This document shows, in pieces, positions 42,851-51,794 of a stretch of DNA of 64,000 nt. The translations under genes were made by a program, and so were the position numbers. The notes beneath the pieces were generated by a model. The model searched no databases and was not told the origin of the DNA. It saw nothing but the letters and a program-made list of their open reading frames with translations. The DNA is from Mucilaginibacter cryoferens (lineage in GTDB: Bacteria; Bacteroidota; Bacteroidia; Sphingobacteriales; Sphingobacteriaceae): the NCBI RefSeq assembly GCF_014205845.1, contig NZ_JACHCR010000028.1, positions 36,598 to 100,597 of the forward strand. Reading direction: 5' to 3'. Numbering within the stretch: position 1 is the stretch's first letter; each line of letters opens with the position of its first letter.

Positions 42851-43735
42851 ATGATAAAAAAAGGGTTTTTACGGTTAGGGATAGTATTTTTATACCTCCT
42901 ATCGTTATTGCCTTTCTGGTTTTTGTACCTCATATCTGATGTTTTATTTGTTGTTATTTACTACATAGCACATTACCGCAGGGCGGTGGTACAACAAAAT
43001 CTGGCCAATGCCTTTCCCGAAAAATCTGTTCAGGAGCGCCAAACCATCGAGCGTAAATACTACCGCTACCTTGCCGATCTGATGGTGGAAACCATAAAAA
43101 TGATAACCGTATCTGAAAAACAGATCAAAAAGAGAGTAGTGGCTACCAACGCCGAACTGGTGCACGAGTATTTTGCAAAAGGAAAAAGTATTATAGCCGT
43201 TGCAGGCCACTATTGCAACTGGGAAATGGCCGCCCTTAATTTTAATTTTGTTACCGACAAGAGGTTTATGATAGTGTACAAGCCGCTATCAAACCATACT
43301 TTCGATGAGTTTTTTATCAAAATCAGGTCGAGGTTTGGCGGTCAGCCTGTTGCCATGAAGCAAACATTGCGCAAGATGGTGGAGTACAGGAAGGAATTAA
43401 CCGTAAGTGTTTTAGTGGGCGATCAAACACCTGTAATGCATGAGGTTAGTTATTTCGCTAATTTTTTAAATCAGCCAACAGCCGTATTTTTAGGTATCGA
43501 AAAAATAGCCAAAACTATTGATACCGCTGTTGTTTTTTACGATATGAAACGCGTTAAACGCGGTTATTACACTTATACACTGGTTCCGTTAACCGAAAAC
43601 CCGAAGCAAACTGCCGAGCATGAAATTACCAACATGCATGTGGCATACCTGGAGGGAATGATACGGCGCGAACCGCAATATTGGCTATGGAGTCACCGGA
43701 GGTGGAAGTTTAAGCCGGAGGATTTACATAGATGA
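42851..43735 (+). CDS. LpxL/HtrB-like lipid A acyltransferase
   Basis: A 294-residue inner-membrane acyltransferase, from ATG 42851. One N-terminal transmembrane helix is followed by the acyltransferase fold with the HX4E motif in AGHYCNWEM. SVLVGDQTPV and the final PQYWLWSHRRWKF are typical of lysophospholipid/lipid A acyltransferases. It would add a secondary acyl chain to lipid A. It overlaps the glycosyltransferase gene by 4 bp. Confidence 0.92.
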   Translation: MIKKGFLRLGIVFLYLLSLLPFWFLYLISDVLFVVIYYIAHYRRAVVQQNLANAFPEKSVQERQTIERKYYRYLADLMVETIKMITVSEKQIKKRVVATNAELVHEYFAKGKSIIAVAGHYCNWEMAALNFNFVTDKRFMIVYKPLSNHTFDEFFIKIRSRFGGQPVAMKQTLRKMVEYRKELTVSVLVGDQTPVMHEVSYFANFLNQPTAVFLGIEKIAKTIDTAVVFYDMKRVKRGYYTYTLVPLTENPKQTAEHEITNMHVAYLEGMIRREPQYWLWSHRRWKFKPEDLHR

Positions 43736-44805
43736 TTGATACACCAAAAGTTGCCGTAGTTATTTTAAATTGGAACGGAATTAAATACCTTAAACAGTTT
43801 TTGCCCTCGGTTATGGCCTCCACATGGGCGGGCCTGGAAGTAGTGATGGGCGATAATGCTTCTGCAGACGATTCTGTTGCCTTTGTACGTGATAATTACC
43901 CTACGATAAGGATTATACAAAACGATAAAAATTATGGCTTTACCGAGGGCTACAACCGGGTTTTAGCCCAGGTTGAGGCCGATTACTATATTCTGCTTAA
44001 TTCGGATGTGGAAGTGGTACCCGGCTGGATAGAGCCTGTTATCAGCCTGATGGAAAGCGATGATACTATTGCTGCCGCTGCTCCTAAAATATTAGCTTAT
44101 GCCCAAAAAGATACTTTTGAGCATGCCGGTGCCGCCGGAGGTTTTATTGATGCCTATGGCTATCCATTTTGCCGCGGGCGCATGTTTTATGAGGTGGAGA
44201 AGGATCATGGTCAGTACCAGCAATCGGGCGAGGTTTTTTGGGCATCGGGGGCATCCCTGTTTATCAAAAAGAAATACTGGGATCTGGCCGGAGGGTTCGA
44301 CGAATCCTTTTTTGCCCACATGGAGGAGATCGATCTTTGCTGGCGCTTAAAAAATATGAGTTACAAGGTTATGTACTGTGCACAATCAACCGTTTATCAC
44401 GTTGGCGGCGGTACGCTAACCGCCGAAAATCCATTTAAAACTTACCTCAACTTCAGAAACAACCTTTTGTTGCTAAAAAAGAACCTGCCTTTCGGGAGGG
44501 CGGTTTGCGTTATCACTATGCGGTTTGTGATGGATTTGCTGGCCCTGCTCCGTTTTATGATGGAAGGTAAGCGCAGAGATGCCTGGGCGGTGAGCCGGGC
44601 GCATCAGGCATTTGTATTAAGTCTTTTTGGTATTAGGTTAACAGCTTACGGTGTTCGTGTAAAAGGGAAGGCGAACAAGCAAAAAACGCAAACCGGCAAT
44701 ATGCAACAAAATAAAAAAGGCACTTACAAAGGCAGTGTTGTTTGGCAGTTTTTTGTGAAAAAGAAAACCCGTTTTACTGATCTTTCGCCGGCTGATCTGG
44801 GTTAA
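43732..44805 (+). CDS. Family 2 glycosyltransferase
   Basis: A 357-residue GT-A fold inverting transferase. VAVVILNWNGIKYLKQFLPSV begins the domain, GDNASADDS follows, and the DXD-like site is LLNSDVEV. FDESFFAHMEEIDLCWRL is the typical rhamnosyl/galactosyltransferase-type acceptor region. The last ~60 residues are basic and low-complexity. It is translationally coupled to the acyltransferase, pointing to envelope glycolipid synthesis. Its 3' end overlaps the convergent channel gene by 32 bp. Confidence 0.9.
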   Translation: MIDTPKVAVVILNWNGIKYLKQFLPSVMASTWAGLEVVMGDNASADDSVAFVRDNYPTIRIIQNDKNYGFTEGYNRVLAQVEADYYILLNSDVEVVPGWIEPVISLMESDDTIAAAAPKILAYAQKDTFEHAGAAGGFIDAYGYPFCRGRMFYEVEKDHGQYQQSGEVFWASGASLFIKKKYWDLAGGFDESFFAHMEEIDLCWRLKNMSYKVMYCAQSTVYHVGGGTLTAENPFKTYLNFRNNLLLLKKNLPFGRAVCVITMRFVMDLLALLRFMMEGKRRDAWAVSRAHQAFVLSLFGIRLTAYGVRVKGKANKQKTQTGNMQQNKKGTYKGSVVWQFFVKKKTRFTDLSPADLG

Positions 44806-47332
44806 TGTCTTTTTCTTTTGTTTTTCCCACTTTTTTCTCAGTTTTTACCTTGATTTTCTCCGTTATTTCTGCTTTTGGTATTAGCATTTCCTGTGGAAAT
44901 TTTAGGTGGATATCCTGCTGCGGGAATGGTAATTCAATCCCTTCTTTGTTAAAAGTTTCATAAATATCAGACAGAACCCGGCTCTTCAGCGATAGCCAGG
45001 TGGAGATATCGTCGGCCCAAAAAAACATCCTGAAATCAACCGAACTTTGGCTTAAATTATGCACAAATACAGAAGGGGCGGGTATGGGCATAATATCCTT
45101 GTGATTATGCAATAGTTTATTTAAGATACCCTTAACTTTTTCTATATCAGAGCCGTACGATACGCCAATTATTAATTCTATCCGTCGGTTATCGTTACTT
45201 AAGGTCCAGTTGATTACGTGTTGGGATATCAGGTCGCCGTTGGGGATTATCACCTCTGCGCCATCGCCGGTAGCAATTTTACTTGCCCTGATGCCAATAT
45301 CCATGATTGTGCCCGACCGGTTACTTACTTCAATAATATCGCCTACCTGTACTGGTTTCTCAAAAGCCAGAATTAAGCCCGATACCAGGTTGTTTACAAT
45401 ATTTTGTAAACCGAAGCCTATACCTATACCAAAGGCACTAATGATGATAGTGATCTTATCCAAAGGCACCCCCGAAGCTGCAACTGCCAGGAAAAACCCT
45501 ACCGCGATAACCCCAATACGGATAAGCAGGGTAGAGGTGCGGTTTTTCTTTTTGGCTACATCCAGATCGTTCTTGTGCTTGGCAGATACATCATAAAAAT
45601 AACTGATAATTTTGGACGTAACCGTTGAGAGCCAGATAACCACGCAAAATATAATTACACTTTGGTACGTGAACTGAGTGTTGGTGCCACCAACGCTGCG
45701 GTTAGTAGTTAAAAAAGTTTCCAGGTGATCAAAAACAGTATCCTCAATACTTAGGTTTTGGGTAAGCATAACCAGCCAAAGTACACTGGTTAATACGGTA
45801 AGTACACTTTTAAACTTATTTTTAAGCAGCTTAAAATCAATATAAGAACTAATGCTATTGTTGTTTTTACTGGCTTCTAATTGTAGAAACAATGCCTCCA
45901 TCAGTATTTGCACCATAAAATACATACCCAGGGCCAGCCATAAGTTATGAACTGCTGTTACTCCAATTATTTTAGAAAGACTAAACCTGCCAAATACATT
46001 ACAGATAAAAGAAGCTGTCTGTAGTATTACAAATAGCTTTAATATAAGCCCTGTGTAAGGTAAATAGTCCTCCGGCGTTTTGCGTACAAGATAAGTGAAT
46101 CTAACACTGAAATATATGGATGCTATGCCCAAAACAAGTATGGCGATCCTATCGGCATTAGTTACCTGGATAAATAAATTGCTGATGCAATACAGTATGG
46201 TTAAAACGTAAAGCTGCCTTAAATAGCTGAAAAATGGTTTGGTGCACGATTTTTTAACAATATATAATATGCCGCTGATGAGGATGAGAAAAAAGGTTTC
46301 CAATACAACAACCGGCGGATGGTCATAAAAATTGGGCAACATGGTAAACGTTACAATTACCGAAGACACTATTGGGAAATTGACGGTATAATTAGCCTGG
46401 CTCAATATATTATCGGGCGCATCATTTATTTTAAGGATTTTTTTGCGGCTGGCATAAACCCATACCGCAAAGCCAATTAGCAGTACCCACCCACTAAGAT
46501 GGATCAAAATATCGCGGGTAACAAAAAAGCTAAATAGTTTGGAGTTCATGGTGGCCGTTTTTGAAACGGCTTCGTCAAAAGCAGCACCCTCGTTGGCTTT
46601 CATCTGCCATATATTGCTATACTCGGCCGAAAGTGCCCGCACACCAAAGTCTCTTATTTTAAGGTCTATTTGGTCTTTAAGATCAAGTACGCCAATGTAA
46701 ACTGTTGATGTACGGTTTTGCAACAGCCCTATTTTTACCATCAGTTTCTTATTGGTGGTATCAAGCCGGTGGTATTTACTGTCGATAGCTATCTTTTGGA
46801 TCAGAAAATTGGTAGCCAGTGAACTATCTGATGGCAGAATCTTTAAAGCACTATCTTTAGATACAGCGCTAAGGTCTGTTTGGTTTTGAACCAGTTTGCT
46901 GTTTATAGCGGCTAATTCGTCCTGCCAAACATCCAATTGATCATCGCTACGGGTTAAAATGTCACGGATGGTATAGAGATAACGAAGCGTACTCGATTTA
47001 TCATTATCAATCAGCGATTTGATGAGACTTACCCGTTTTTCAAAAGAGGGTAGTGTTTGACTAATTTCAACCGTATCAAGGCCTTTGGAAAGGTTGTTTT
47101 TGATCTGGTTAAAAGATGATGTGTAATACTCTACCTTTTGCAATAAAACGTTAACACCAGTATCCGATTTTTTGAGTGACCGCATCATCGAATCGCGGGA
47201 TAGGATAGCGGCTCGTAAAGAATCCCTTACCGAATGCTGTTTTTTCTTTTTGACTTGTGCAAATACGCCGGCACATGAAAAAAGTGTTGCAAACAGTATT
47301 AAAAAAGCGGTAACCCTGGATAATTTGTGCAT
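44774..47332 (-). CDS. Large MscS-family mechanosensitive channel
   Basis: An 852-residue channel of the MscK/MscM size class. A signal peptide (residues 1-26, ending VFAQ) is followed by a ~230-residue periplasmic coiled-coil-rich domain. Then come about ten membrane helices and the MscS core. The pore-lining and beta-domain region is GIGIGFGLQNIVNNLVSGLILAFEKP plus VQVGDIIEVSNRSGTIMDIGIRAS. The basic tail is lysine-rich. Such channels open under hypo-osmotic stress. Its upstream gap carries a heptamer array. Confidence 0.93.
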   Translation of the reverse strand: MHKLSRVTAFLILFATLFSCAGVFAQVKKKKQHSVRDSLRAAILSRDSMMRSLKKSDTGVNVLLQKVEYYTSSFNQIKNNLSKGLDTVEISQTLPSFEKRVSLIKSLIDNDKSSTLRYLYTIRDILTRSDDQLDVWQDELAAINSKLVQNQTDLSAVSKDSALKILPSDSSLATNFLIQKIAIDSKYHRLDTTNKKLMVKIGLLQNRTSTVYIGVLDLKDQIDLKIRDFGVRALSAEYSNIWQMKANEGAAFDEAVSKTATMNSKLFSFFVTRDILIHLSGWVLLIGFAVWVYASRKKILKINDAPDNILSQANYTVNFPIVSSVIVTFTMLPNFYDHPPVVVLETFFLILISGILYIVKKSCTKPFFSYLRQLYVLTILYCISNLFIQVTNADRIAILVLGIASIYFSVRFTYLVRKTPEDYLPYTGLILKLFVILQTASFICNVFGRFSLSKIIGVTAVHNLWLALGMYFMVQILMEALFLQLEASKNNNSISSYIDFKLLKNKFKSVLTVLTSVLWLVMLTQNLSIEDTVFDHLETFLTTNRSVGGTNTQFTYQSVIIFCVVIWLSTVTSKIISYFYDVSAKHKNDLDVAKKKNRTSTLLIRIGVIAVGFFLAVAASGVPLDKITIIISAFGIGIGFGLQNIVNNLVSGLILAFEKPVQVGDIIEVSNRSGTIMDIGIRASKIATGDGAEVIIPNGDLISQHVINWTLSNDNRRIELIIGVSYGSDIEKVKGILNKLLHNHKDIMPIPAPSVFVHNLSQSSVDFRMFFWADDISTWLSLKSRVLSDIYETFNKEGIELPFPQQDIHLKFPQEMLIPKAEITEKIKVKTEKKVGKTKEKDINPDQPAKDQ

Positions 47333-47390
47333 CGTGAATTTTGCTTAGCGCAGTGAGTTAACAAATTATACTTAAAAACGTTTGTTTATA

Positions 47391-47425
47391 AGAGGCAAGA
47401 AATTAGAGTCAGGAATCAAGAGAGC
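47391..47425. repeat. Degenerate heptamer array (AGAGTCA type)
   Basis: AGAGGCA, AGAAATT, AGAGTCA, GGAATCA, AGAGAGC repeat every 7 bp in the aroQ-channel gap. Units resemble those at 1498-1529 (AGTATCA, GGTATCA). Confidence 0.6.
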
Positions 47426-47463
47426 TTTAATGCATGGAAGCGTAACGTTTCTGATTTATTCTT

Positions 47464-47880
47464 TTACCCAACCAAATTTTCAATCCCTAACCGGTACGAA
47501 TCCATTCCAAAGCCGGCGATAACGCCCTTGCAGCTTGCTGCCAGCATAGAGTGGTGCCTAAACTCTTCGCGTTTGTAAACGTTGGAGATATGCACCTCTA
47601 TAACAGGTGTATTAATGGCTGCAATAGCATCGGCAATAGCTATAGATGTATGTGTATAGGCACCTGCATTAATTACAATACCATCGTAACTAAAACCAAT
47701 TTCATGTAGCTTGTTTATAATTTCGCCTTCAACATTGCTTTGGTAATATTCAATTTCAATAGTTAGGAAGCGTGCACGTAATTGTTCAAGATAACCTTCA
47801 AAGCTGGTATCGCCGTAAATAGATTTTTCGCGTACGCCAAGCAGGTTTAAATTGGGGCCGTTAATAATTTGTATCTTCAT
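47464..47880 (-). CDS. aroQ: Type II 3-dehydroquinate dehydratase
   Basis: A 138-residue shikimate-pathway enzyme converting 3-dehydroquinate to 3-dehydroshikimate. The N-terminal IIDGPNLNLLG-type motif appears as INGPNLNLLGVREKSIYG, with the active-site Tyr. Then come YDGIVINAGAYTHTSIA and the catalytic His in PVIEVHISNVYKREEFRHHS. Length is normal. The -7 box TAAGTTTG lies only 5 bp before the ATG, suggesting a leaderless mRNA. Confidence 0.97.
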   Translation of the reverse strand: MKIQIINGPNLNLLGVREKSIYGDTSFEGYLEQLRARFLTIEIEYYQSNVEGEIINKLHEIGFSYDGIVINAGAYTHTSIAIADAIAAINTPVIEVHISNVYKREEFRHHSMLAASCKGVIAGFGMDSYRLGIENLVG

Positions 47881-47885
47881 TGGCT

Positions 47886-47893
47886 CAAACTTA
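47886..47893 (-). promoter_or_regulatory. -7 box immediately before aroQ
   Basis: The minus strand reads TAAGTTTG, a perfect consensus, with 5 bp to the ATG. Confidence 0.55.
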
Positions 47894-47920
47894 ACTATAA
47901 ATCATTTAAATTAAAATCAA

Positions 47921-48820
47921 TTGGATTGGCGTTCGGCAATAAAAGGTTTCCAGGCTTATTTAAAATTAGAGAAATCGTTGGCCGATAATTCTATAGAGGC
48001 TTATAGCCGCGACATAGAAAAGTTATATCAATTTTCTGAAACAAAGCCGATTAAGTTAAAACCCGAAACCATTACTTTAACAGACCTGCGGGATTTTATT
48101 ACCTGGGCCAGTGAGTTGGGGATGATCCCGTCTTCACAGGCCCGCATTCTTTCGGGTATTAAGGCTTTTTATAAATATATGCTGATGGAAGACATTATAG
48201 AAAGTGATCCATCAGAACTATTAGAGTCGCCCAAGATTCGTCGTAAATTGCCCGATACGTTAAGTTACCAGGATATTAACAGACTTATAGCGGCCATTGA
48301 TTTATCGAAACCCGAAGGCCCACGTAACAAAGCGATATTGGAAACGCTATATGGTAGCGGCCTGCGTGTTTCTGAGCTTACAGAGCTTAAGCTATCTAAC
48401 TTATACCTGGATATAGAATTTATAAAAGTAACCGGAAAGGGCAATAAAGAACGCCTGGTGCCTATTGGTGCCGAAGCTATTAAGGCCATTAAGATATATA
48501 TCGAAAATTTACGTGTTCACATTTCCGTTAAAAAAGGAGAGGAAGATATTGTGTTTTTAAATCGGCGGGGAGGAAGACTAAGCCGCCAGATGATATTTTT
48601 GGTGATTCAGGGCCTGGCAGAGGCGATCGGGTTAAAAAAAACGATCAGCCCGCACACCTTTCGCCACTCGTTTGCTACCCATTTGGTAGAAGGTGGTGCC
48701 GATTTGCGCGCCGTGCAGGAAATGCTGGGGCATGAAAGCATTACAACCACCGAGATCTACACACATTTGGATAGGGAGTATTTGAAGAGCACGATAAGCC
48801 AGTTTCACCCGAGGAGTTAG
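47921..48820 (+). CDS. xerD: Tyrosine recombinase XerC/XerD
   Basis: A 299-residue site-specific recombinase, starting at TTG 47921 (DWRSAIKGFQAYLKLEKSLA). It has the SAM-like N-terminal core-binding domain and a complete catalytic set: R149, K173, H245, R248, H271 and the nucleophile Y280. It is full length with no mobile-element neighbours. It is therefore more likely the chromosome dimer resolution recombinase than an integrase. Its TAG stop shares its last two bases with a palindromic element. Confidence 0.93.
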   Translation: MDWRSAIKGFQAYLKLEKSLADNSIEAYSRDIEKLYQFSETKPIKLKPETITLTDLRDFITWASELGMIPSSQARILSGIKAFYKYMLMEDIIESDPSELLESPKIRRKLPDTLSYQDINRLIAAIDLSKPEGPRNKAILETLYGSGLRVSELTELKLSNLYLDIEFIKVTGKGNKERLVPIGAEAIKAIKIYIENLRVHISVKKGEEDIVFLNRRGGRLSRQMIFLVIQGLAEAIGLKKTISPHTFRHSFATHLVEGGADLRAVQEMLGHESITTTEIYTHLDREYLKSTISQFHPRS

Positions 48821-48909
48821 CCCCCTCTAAATCTGCCCCTAAAGGGTGAGACTTTTTATCTACGTGGTATTTTTAAGTCCTCCCTACTGGGGAGGATTTA
48901 GGAGGGGCT
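48819..48909. repeat. AGCCCC-type paired-hairpin element, xerD-prmC junction
   Basis: Left arm AGCCCCCTCTAAATCTGCCC starts inside the xerD TAG stop. The right arm (minus strand AGCCCCTCCTAAATCCTCCC) is translated as the last residues of PrmC, whose stop lies inside the element. Confidence 0.92.
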
Positions 48910-49769
48910 GCTTTTATCATCCTGTCTCTGCCGCTCATGTCTTGCCTTAACTCTATATCGGTAAAGCCTTTATCTTGTAACAGTTCAACGGTTTCCTTAC
49001 CTAAACCTTCATTTATCTCGAAAAATAGGTATCCGCCCGGTGTTAAATTAAGTAAAGCAAAATCGGCAATTGCCCTGTAAAACAGCAGTGGATCATGCTC
49101 GGGTACAAATAGGGCTGTATGTGGTTCAAAATCTGTTACGTTGGTATGCATAAGCTTTTTATCCTCCAATGTTACATAAGGGGGATTGCTTACAATGATT
49201 TCGGATTTGGGAATTTCGATATCCGATTTAATGTTTAGTATGTCTGTTAGTATAAAGTTAACTTCCACGGTATTCAAATTGGCATTTTCCTTAGCCGTTT
49301 GCAATGCGCCTTCCGAAATGTCAATGGCAGATACAGTTGAGCCAGGTAAATTCTTTTTCAAACTAACGGCTATACACCCGCTGCCGGTACCAATATCAAG
49401 TATTGCCTCAAAAAGCCTTTCGCCTTTCGCCTTTCGCTTTTCAGCCTCTGAAAGAATCCACTCCACCAATTCTTCTGTTTCGGGTCGCGGAATAAGTACG
49501 CTTGTATTTACCTTAAAAGGAAGTCCGTAAAACTCGGTAATACCTAAAATATATTGTATCGGTTTGCCTGTTTGTAATTCTGTAAGAATGTTTTTTAATT
49601 TCTCCGATTGGCTGCCGGTTATCTCCCGTTCGGGAAATGCTTTGACGGATGCTTTTGATAGTTCAGTTATTTCGCTGATGCACAGTAAACTAAGCGCTTC
49701 TGTTTCATTTTCGCTATAGATATTGTTCAGCTTTTTGTAATCTTCAAAAACATCCTTAATAGTAATCAT
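48873..49769 (-). CDS. prmC: Release factor glutamine methyltransferase
   Basis: A 298-residue SAM-dependent methyltransferase that methylates the GGQ glutamine of release factors. I start at ATG 49769 (MITIKDVFEDYKKL); an open frame extends to 49955 but covers the divergent promoter. It has RPETEELVEWI, the SAM motif LDIGTGSGCIAVSL and the catalytic NPPY (IIVSNPPYV). Two oddities stand out. An insertion just before the SAM motif (SEAEKRKAKGERLF) is encoded by a 7-bp array, and the last 12 or so residues (AAPPKSSPVGRT) come from a palindromic element. Confidence 0.94.
   Translation of the reverse strand: MITIKDVFEDYKKLNNIYSENETEALSLLCISEITELSKASVKAFPEREITGSQSEKLKNILTELQTGKPIQYILGITEFYGLPFKVNTSVLIPRPETEELVEWILSEAEKRKAKGERLFEAILDIGTGSGCIAVSLKKNLPGSTVSAIDISEGALQTAKENANLNTVEVNFILTDILNIKSDIEIPKSEIIVSNPPYVTLEDKKLMHTNVTDFEPHTALFVPEHDPLLFYRAIADFALLNLTPGGYLFFEINEGLGKETVELLQDKGFTDIELRQDMSGRDRMIKAAPPKSSPVGRT
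49415..49442. repeat. Heptamer array inside prmC
   Basis: GCCTTTC three times, then GCTTTTC, in strict 7-bp steps and followed by AGCCTC. It is translated as the loop before the SAM-binding motif. Confidence 0.85.
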
Positions 49770-49773
49770 GCAA

Positions 49774-49798
49774 CAAAGTAACATAAAAGCTACTTTTG
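49774..49798. promoter_or_regulatory. Compact divergent prmC/ribD promoters
   Basis: The 33-bp gap holds TACTTTTG (plus, 49791-49798), 4 bp before the ribD ATG. A one-base-shorter TACTTTG (minus, 49774-49780) lies 4-5 bp before the prmC ATG. The two boxes form a rough inverted repeat. Confidence 0.5.
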
Positions 49799-49802
49799 CA
49801 GC

Positions 49803-50858
49803 ATGGTTCAACATGAAAAATTTATGCGGCGCTGCCTGGAACTTGCCGAAATGGGTGCAGGGATGGTTAGCCCTAACCCAATGGTGGGCGCTGTTGTTGT
49901 TCACGATGGCAATATTATAGGAGAGGGCTATCATCAGAAATACGGCGAAGCCCACGCCGAAGTAAACGCCATTGCACAGGTTACCGCTAGATTTGATAAT
50001 GCTGCCGAATTGCTAAAGCAATCAATTATATATGTTTCTTTAGAGCCCTGCGCGCATTACGGCAAAACACCGCCTTGTGCCGATTTGATAGTAAAACACC
50101 AAATTCCGCTGGTAGTTGTTGGTACCCGCGACCCATTTGCACAGGTGGATGGTAAAGGCATCGAAAAATTGCAGGCCGCGGGGATAGAAGTAGTAACCGG
50201 TGTATTGGAGGCCGAATGCCAGTGGTTAAACCGTCGCTTTTTTACCAAAGTACAAAAACACCGGCCCTATATTATTCTTAAATGGGCACAAACCAATGAT
50301 GGCTTTTTTGCACCGGATGATGGTAGTCAGCTTTGGATAACCGGTACCCAATCGCGCAAACTGGTACACAAATGGCGCAGCGAAGAGGACGCTGTTTTGG
50401 TTGGGAAGAATACAGTTGCTATTGACAATCCGCAACTGAACGTGCGTTACTGGGAGGGAAGATCGCCCAGGAGGGTAGTGATAGACAGGCGGCTGGAGTT
50501 AAATAAAAACTTAAATGTATTTGATCAATCTGTTGAAACACTGGTGTTTAATGAGGTTGAGTTTAACGTAGACGGTAAAAATAAATATATCGCTTTAGAA
50601 GATTTTGAACGCTATGTGCCACAATATATTTTGTACCAATTATACCTTCAGGATATTCAATCAGTTATTATCGAAGGAGGCGTGCATACGCTGCAAACGT
50701 TCATTGATGCCGGTCTTTGGGATGAAGCCCGTATCTTCACCGGTAAAACTGTTTTAACAAAGGGTATTAAATCCCCACAAATAACAGGTATACTTGCCAC
50801 AGCGTTGTTTATTGAGAACGACCGTTTGCAAACGTTATATAACAAGCCAATTATATAG
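49803..50858 (+). CDS. ribD: Riboflavin biosynthesis deaminase/reductase
   Basis: A 351-residue bifunctional enzyme for the second and third steps of riboflavin synthesis. The N-terminal cytidine-deaminase-like domain has the zinc motif HAEVNAI and PCAHYGKTPPCADLI. The C-terminal reductase domain begins near residue 145 (RPYIILKWAQTNDGF). It includes the EGGVHTLQTFIDAGLWDEARIF block. No FMN riboswitch fits in the 33-bp upstream gap. Confidence 0.96.
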   Translation: MVQHEKFMRRCLELAEMGAGMVSPNPMVGAVVVHDGNIIGEGYHQKYGEAHAEVNAIAQVTARFDNAAELLKQSIIYVSLEPCAHYGKTPPCADLIVKHQIPLVVVGTRDPFAQVDGKGIEKLQAAGIEVVTGVLEAECQWLNRRFFTKVQKHRPYIILKWAQTNDGFFAPDDGSQLWITGTQSRKLVHKWRSEEDAVLVGKNTVAIDNPQLNVRYWEGRSPRRVVIDRRLELNKNLNVFDQSVETLVFNEVEFNVDGKNKYIALEDFERYVPQYILYQLYLQDIQSVIIEGGVHTLQTFIDAGLWDEARIFTGKTVLTKGIKSPQITGILATALFIENDRLQTLYNKPII

Positions 50859-50859
50859 A

Positions 50860-51750
50860 ATGCTATTTGTTTTTTTAAGTATTTGTTGTAGTGTTATTGT
50901 GTCGGTTATGCTTAAGCTGGCCAAGCGATACCATATTGATGTTTACCAGGCAGTAACATGGAATTATTCTGTGGCTATATTACTTACCTGGCTGTTTTAT
51001 AAGCCCTCGCTTTCGGGTTTGCAAGATGCACCTGTAATAAGCTACATTGCGCTGGGCGTTTTATTTCCCTCGTTGTTTTTAATTATGGCTACGTCGGTAC
51101 GTAAAGCAGGTATTGTACGTACAGATGTTGCGCAACGTTTATCGTTGTTTATCCCTATCATCGCCGCTTTTTTGCTTTTTGGCGAGGCCTCAAATACTGT
51201 AAAAGTTATTGGCATTGTTTTGGCGTTTGTTGCTATTTTATGTTCAATTCCCTGGCAAAAATCAACGGGGAGGTCTAATTCTATAGAGGCCGAAAAAGGT
51301 TCATGGATATACCTGCTCATTGTTTTTTTGGGTTTTGGTGTAATTGATGTATTACTAAAGCAGATAACCAAGGTTAATAATGTGCCTTTTACCACGGCCA
51401 TCTTCATTATATTTATACTGGCATTTGCGCTATCATTTATCGGACTTATTTACCAGGTTGCCACAAAAAAAATGCGCTTCTCCTGGCCGCATATTCTCAT
51501 CGGCTGGGTATTAGGTTTATTTAACTTTGGCAATATTCTTTTTTACCTTAAGGCCCACAAGGCTTTGGCTGGCAATCCATCAACGGTTTTTTCTTCCATG
51601 AACATTGGAGTAATTGTTGTAGGCGCGCTGATAGGTATGCTGATATTTAAAGAAAGGTTAAGTACGCTTAATAAAATAGGGCTGCTGGTAGCGGTATTGG
51701 CTATCGTTATTATTTACTTTCCACAAACGTTGGGCTTCCTGCATTTGTAA
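50860..51750 (+). CDS. EamA/DMT-family transporter
   Basis: A 296-residue protein with ten hydrophobic helices in two EamA-type halves, from ATG 50860, two bases after the ribD stop. The N-terminal extension to 50794 overlaps ribD and is rejected. The end of the second repeat (SSMNIGVIVVGALIGMLIFKERLS) is typical of drug/metabolite transporters. Substrate unknown. Tight linkage to ribD suggests co-transcription but not necessarily riboflavin transport. Confidence 0.85.
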   Translation: MLFVFLSICCSVIVSVMLKLAKRYHIDVYQAVTWNYSVAILLTWLFYKPSLSGLQDAPVISYIALGVLFPSLFLIMATSVRKAGIVRTDVAQRLSLFIPIIAAFLLFGEASNTVKVIGIVLAFVAILCSIPWQKSTGRSNSIEAEKGSWIYLLIVFLGFGVIDVLLKQITKVNNVPFTTAIFIIFILAFALSFIGLIYQVATKKMRFSWPHILIGWVLGLFNFGNILFYLKAHKALAGNPSTVFSSMNIGVIVVGALIGMLIFKERLSTLNKIGLLVAVLAIVIIYFPQTLGFLHL

Positions 51751-51794
51751 TTTAATCATTGTACTACATTGAATGGTAAAAGCAGGCAAAACAG

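Noticed and set aside
47921..48820. Phage or island integrase
   Set aside because: The protein is XerC/D length with housekeeping neighbours and no attachment repeats beside it.
49770..49802. FMN riboswitch before ribD
   Set aside because: The gap is only 33 bp, far too short for the aptamer.
49770..49955. Long N-terminal extension of PrmC
   Set aside because: It would cover the divergent promoter and the start of ribD; ATG 49769 gives the normal family N-terminus.
50794..50859. Extended EamA start overlapping ribD
   Set aside because: The extra residues are a frame-shifted shadow of ribD; ATG 50860 starts the first membrane helix.
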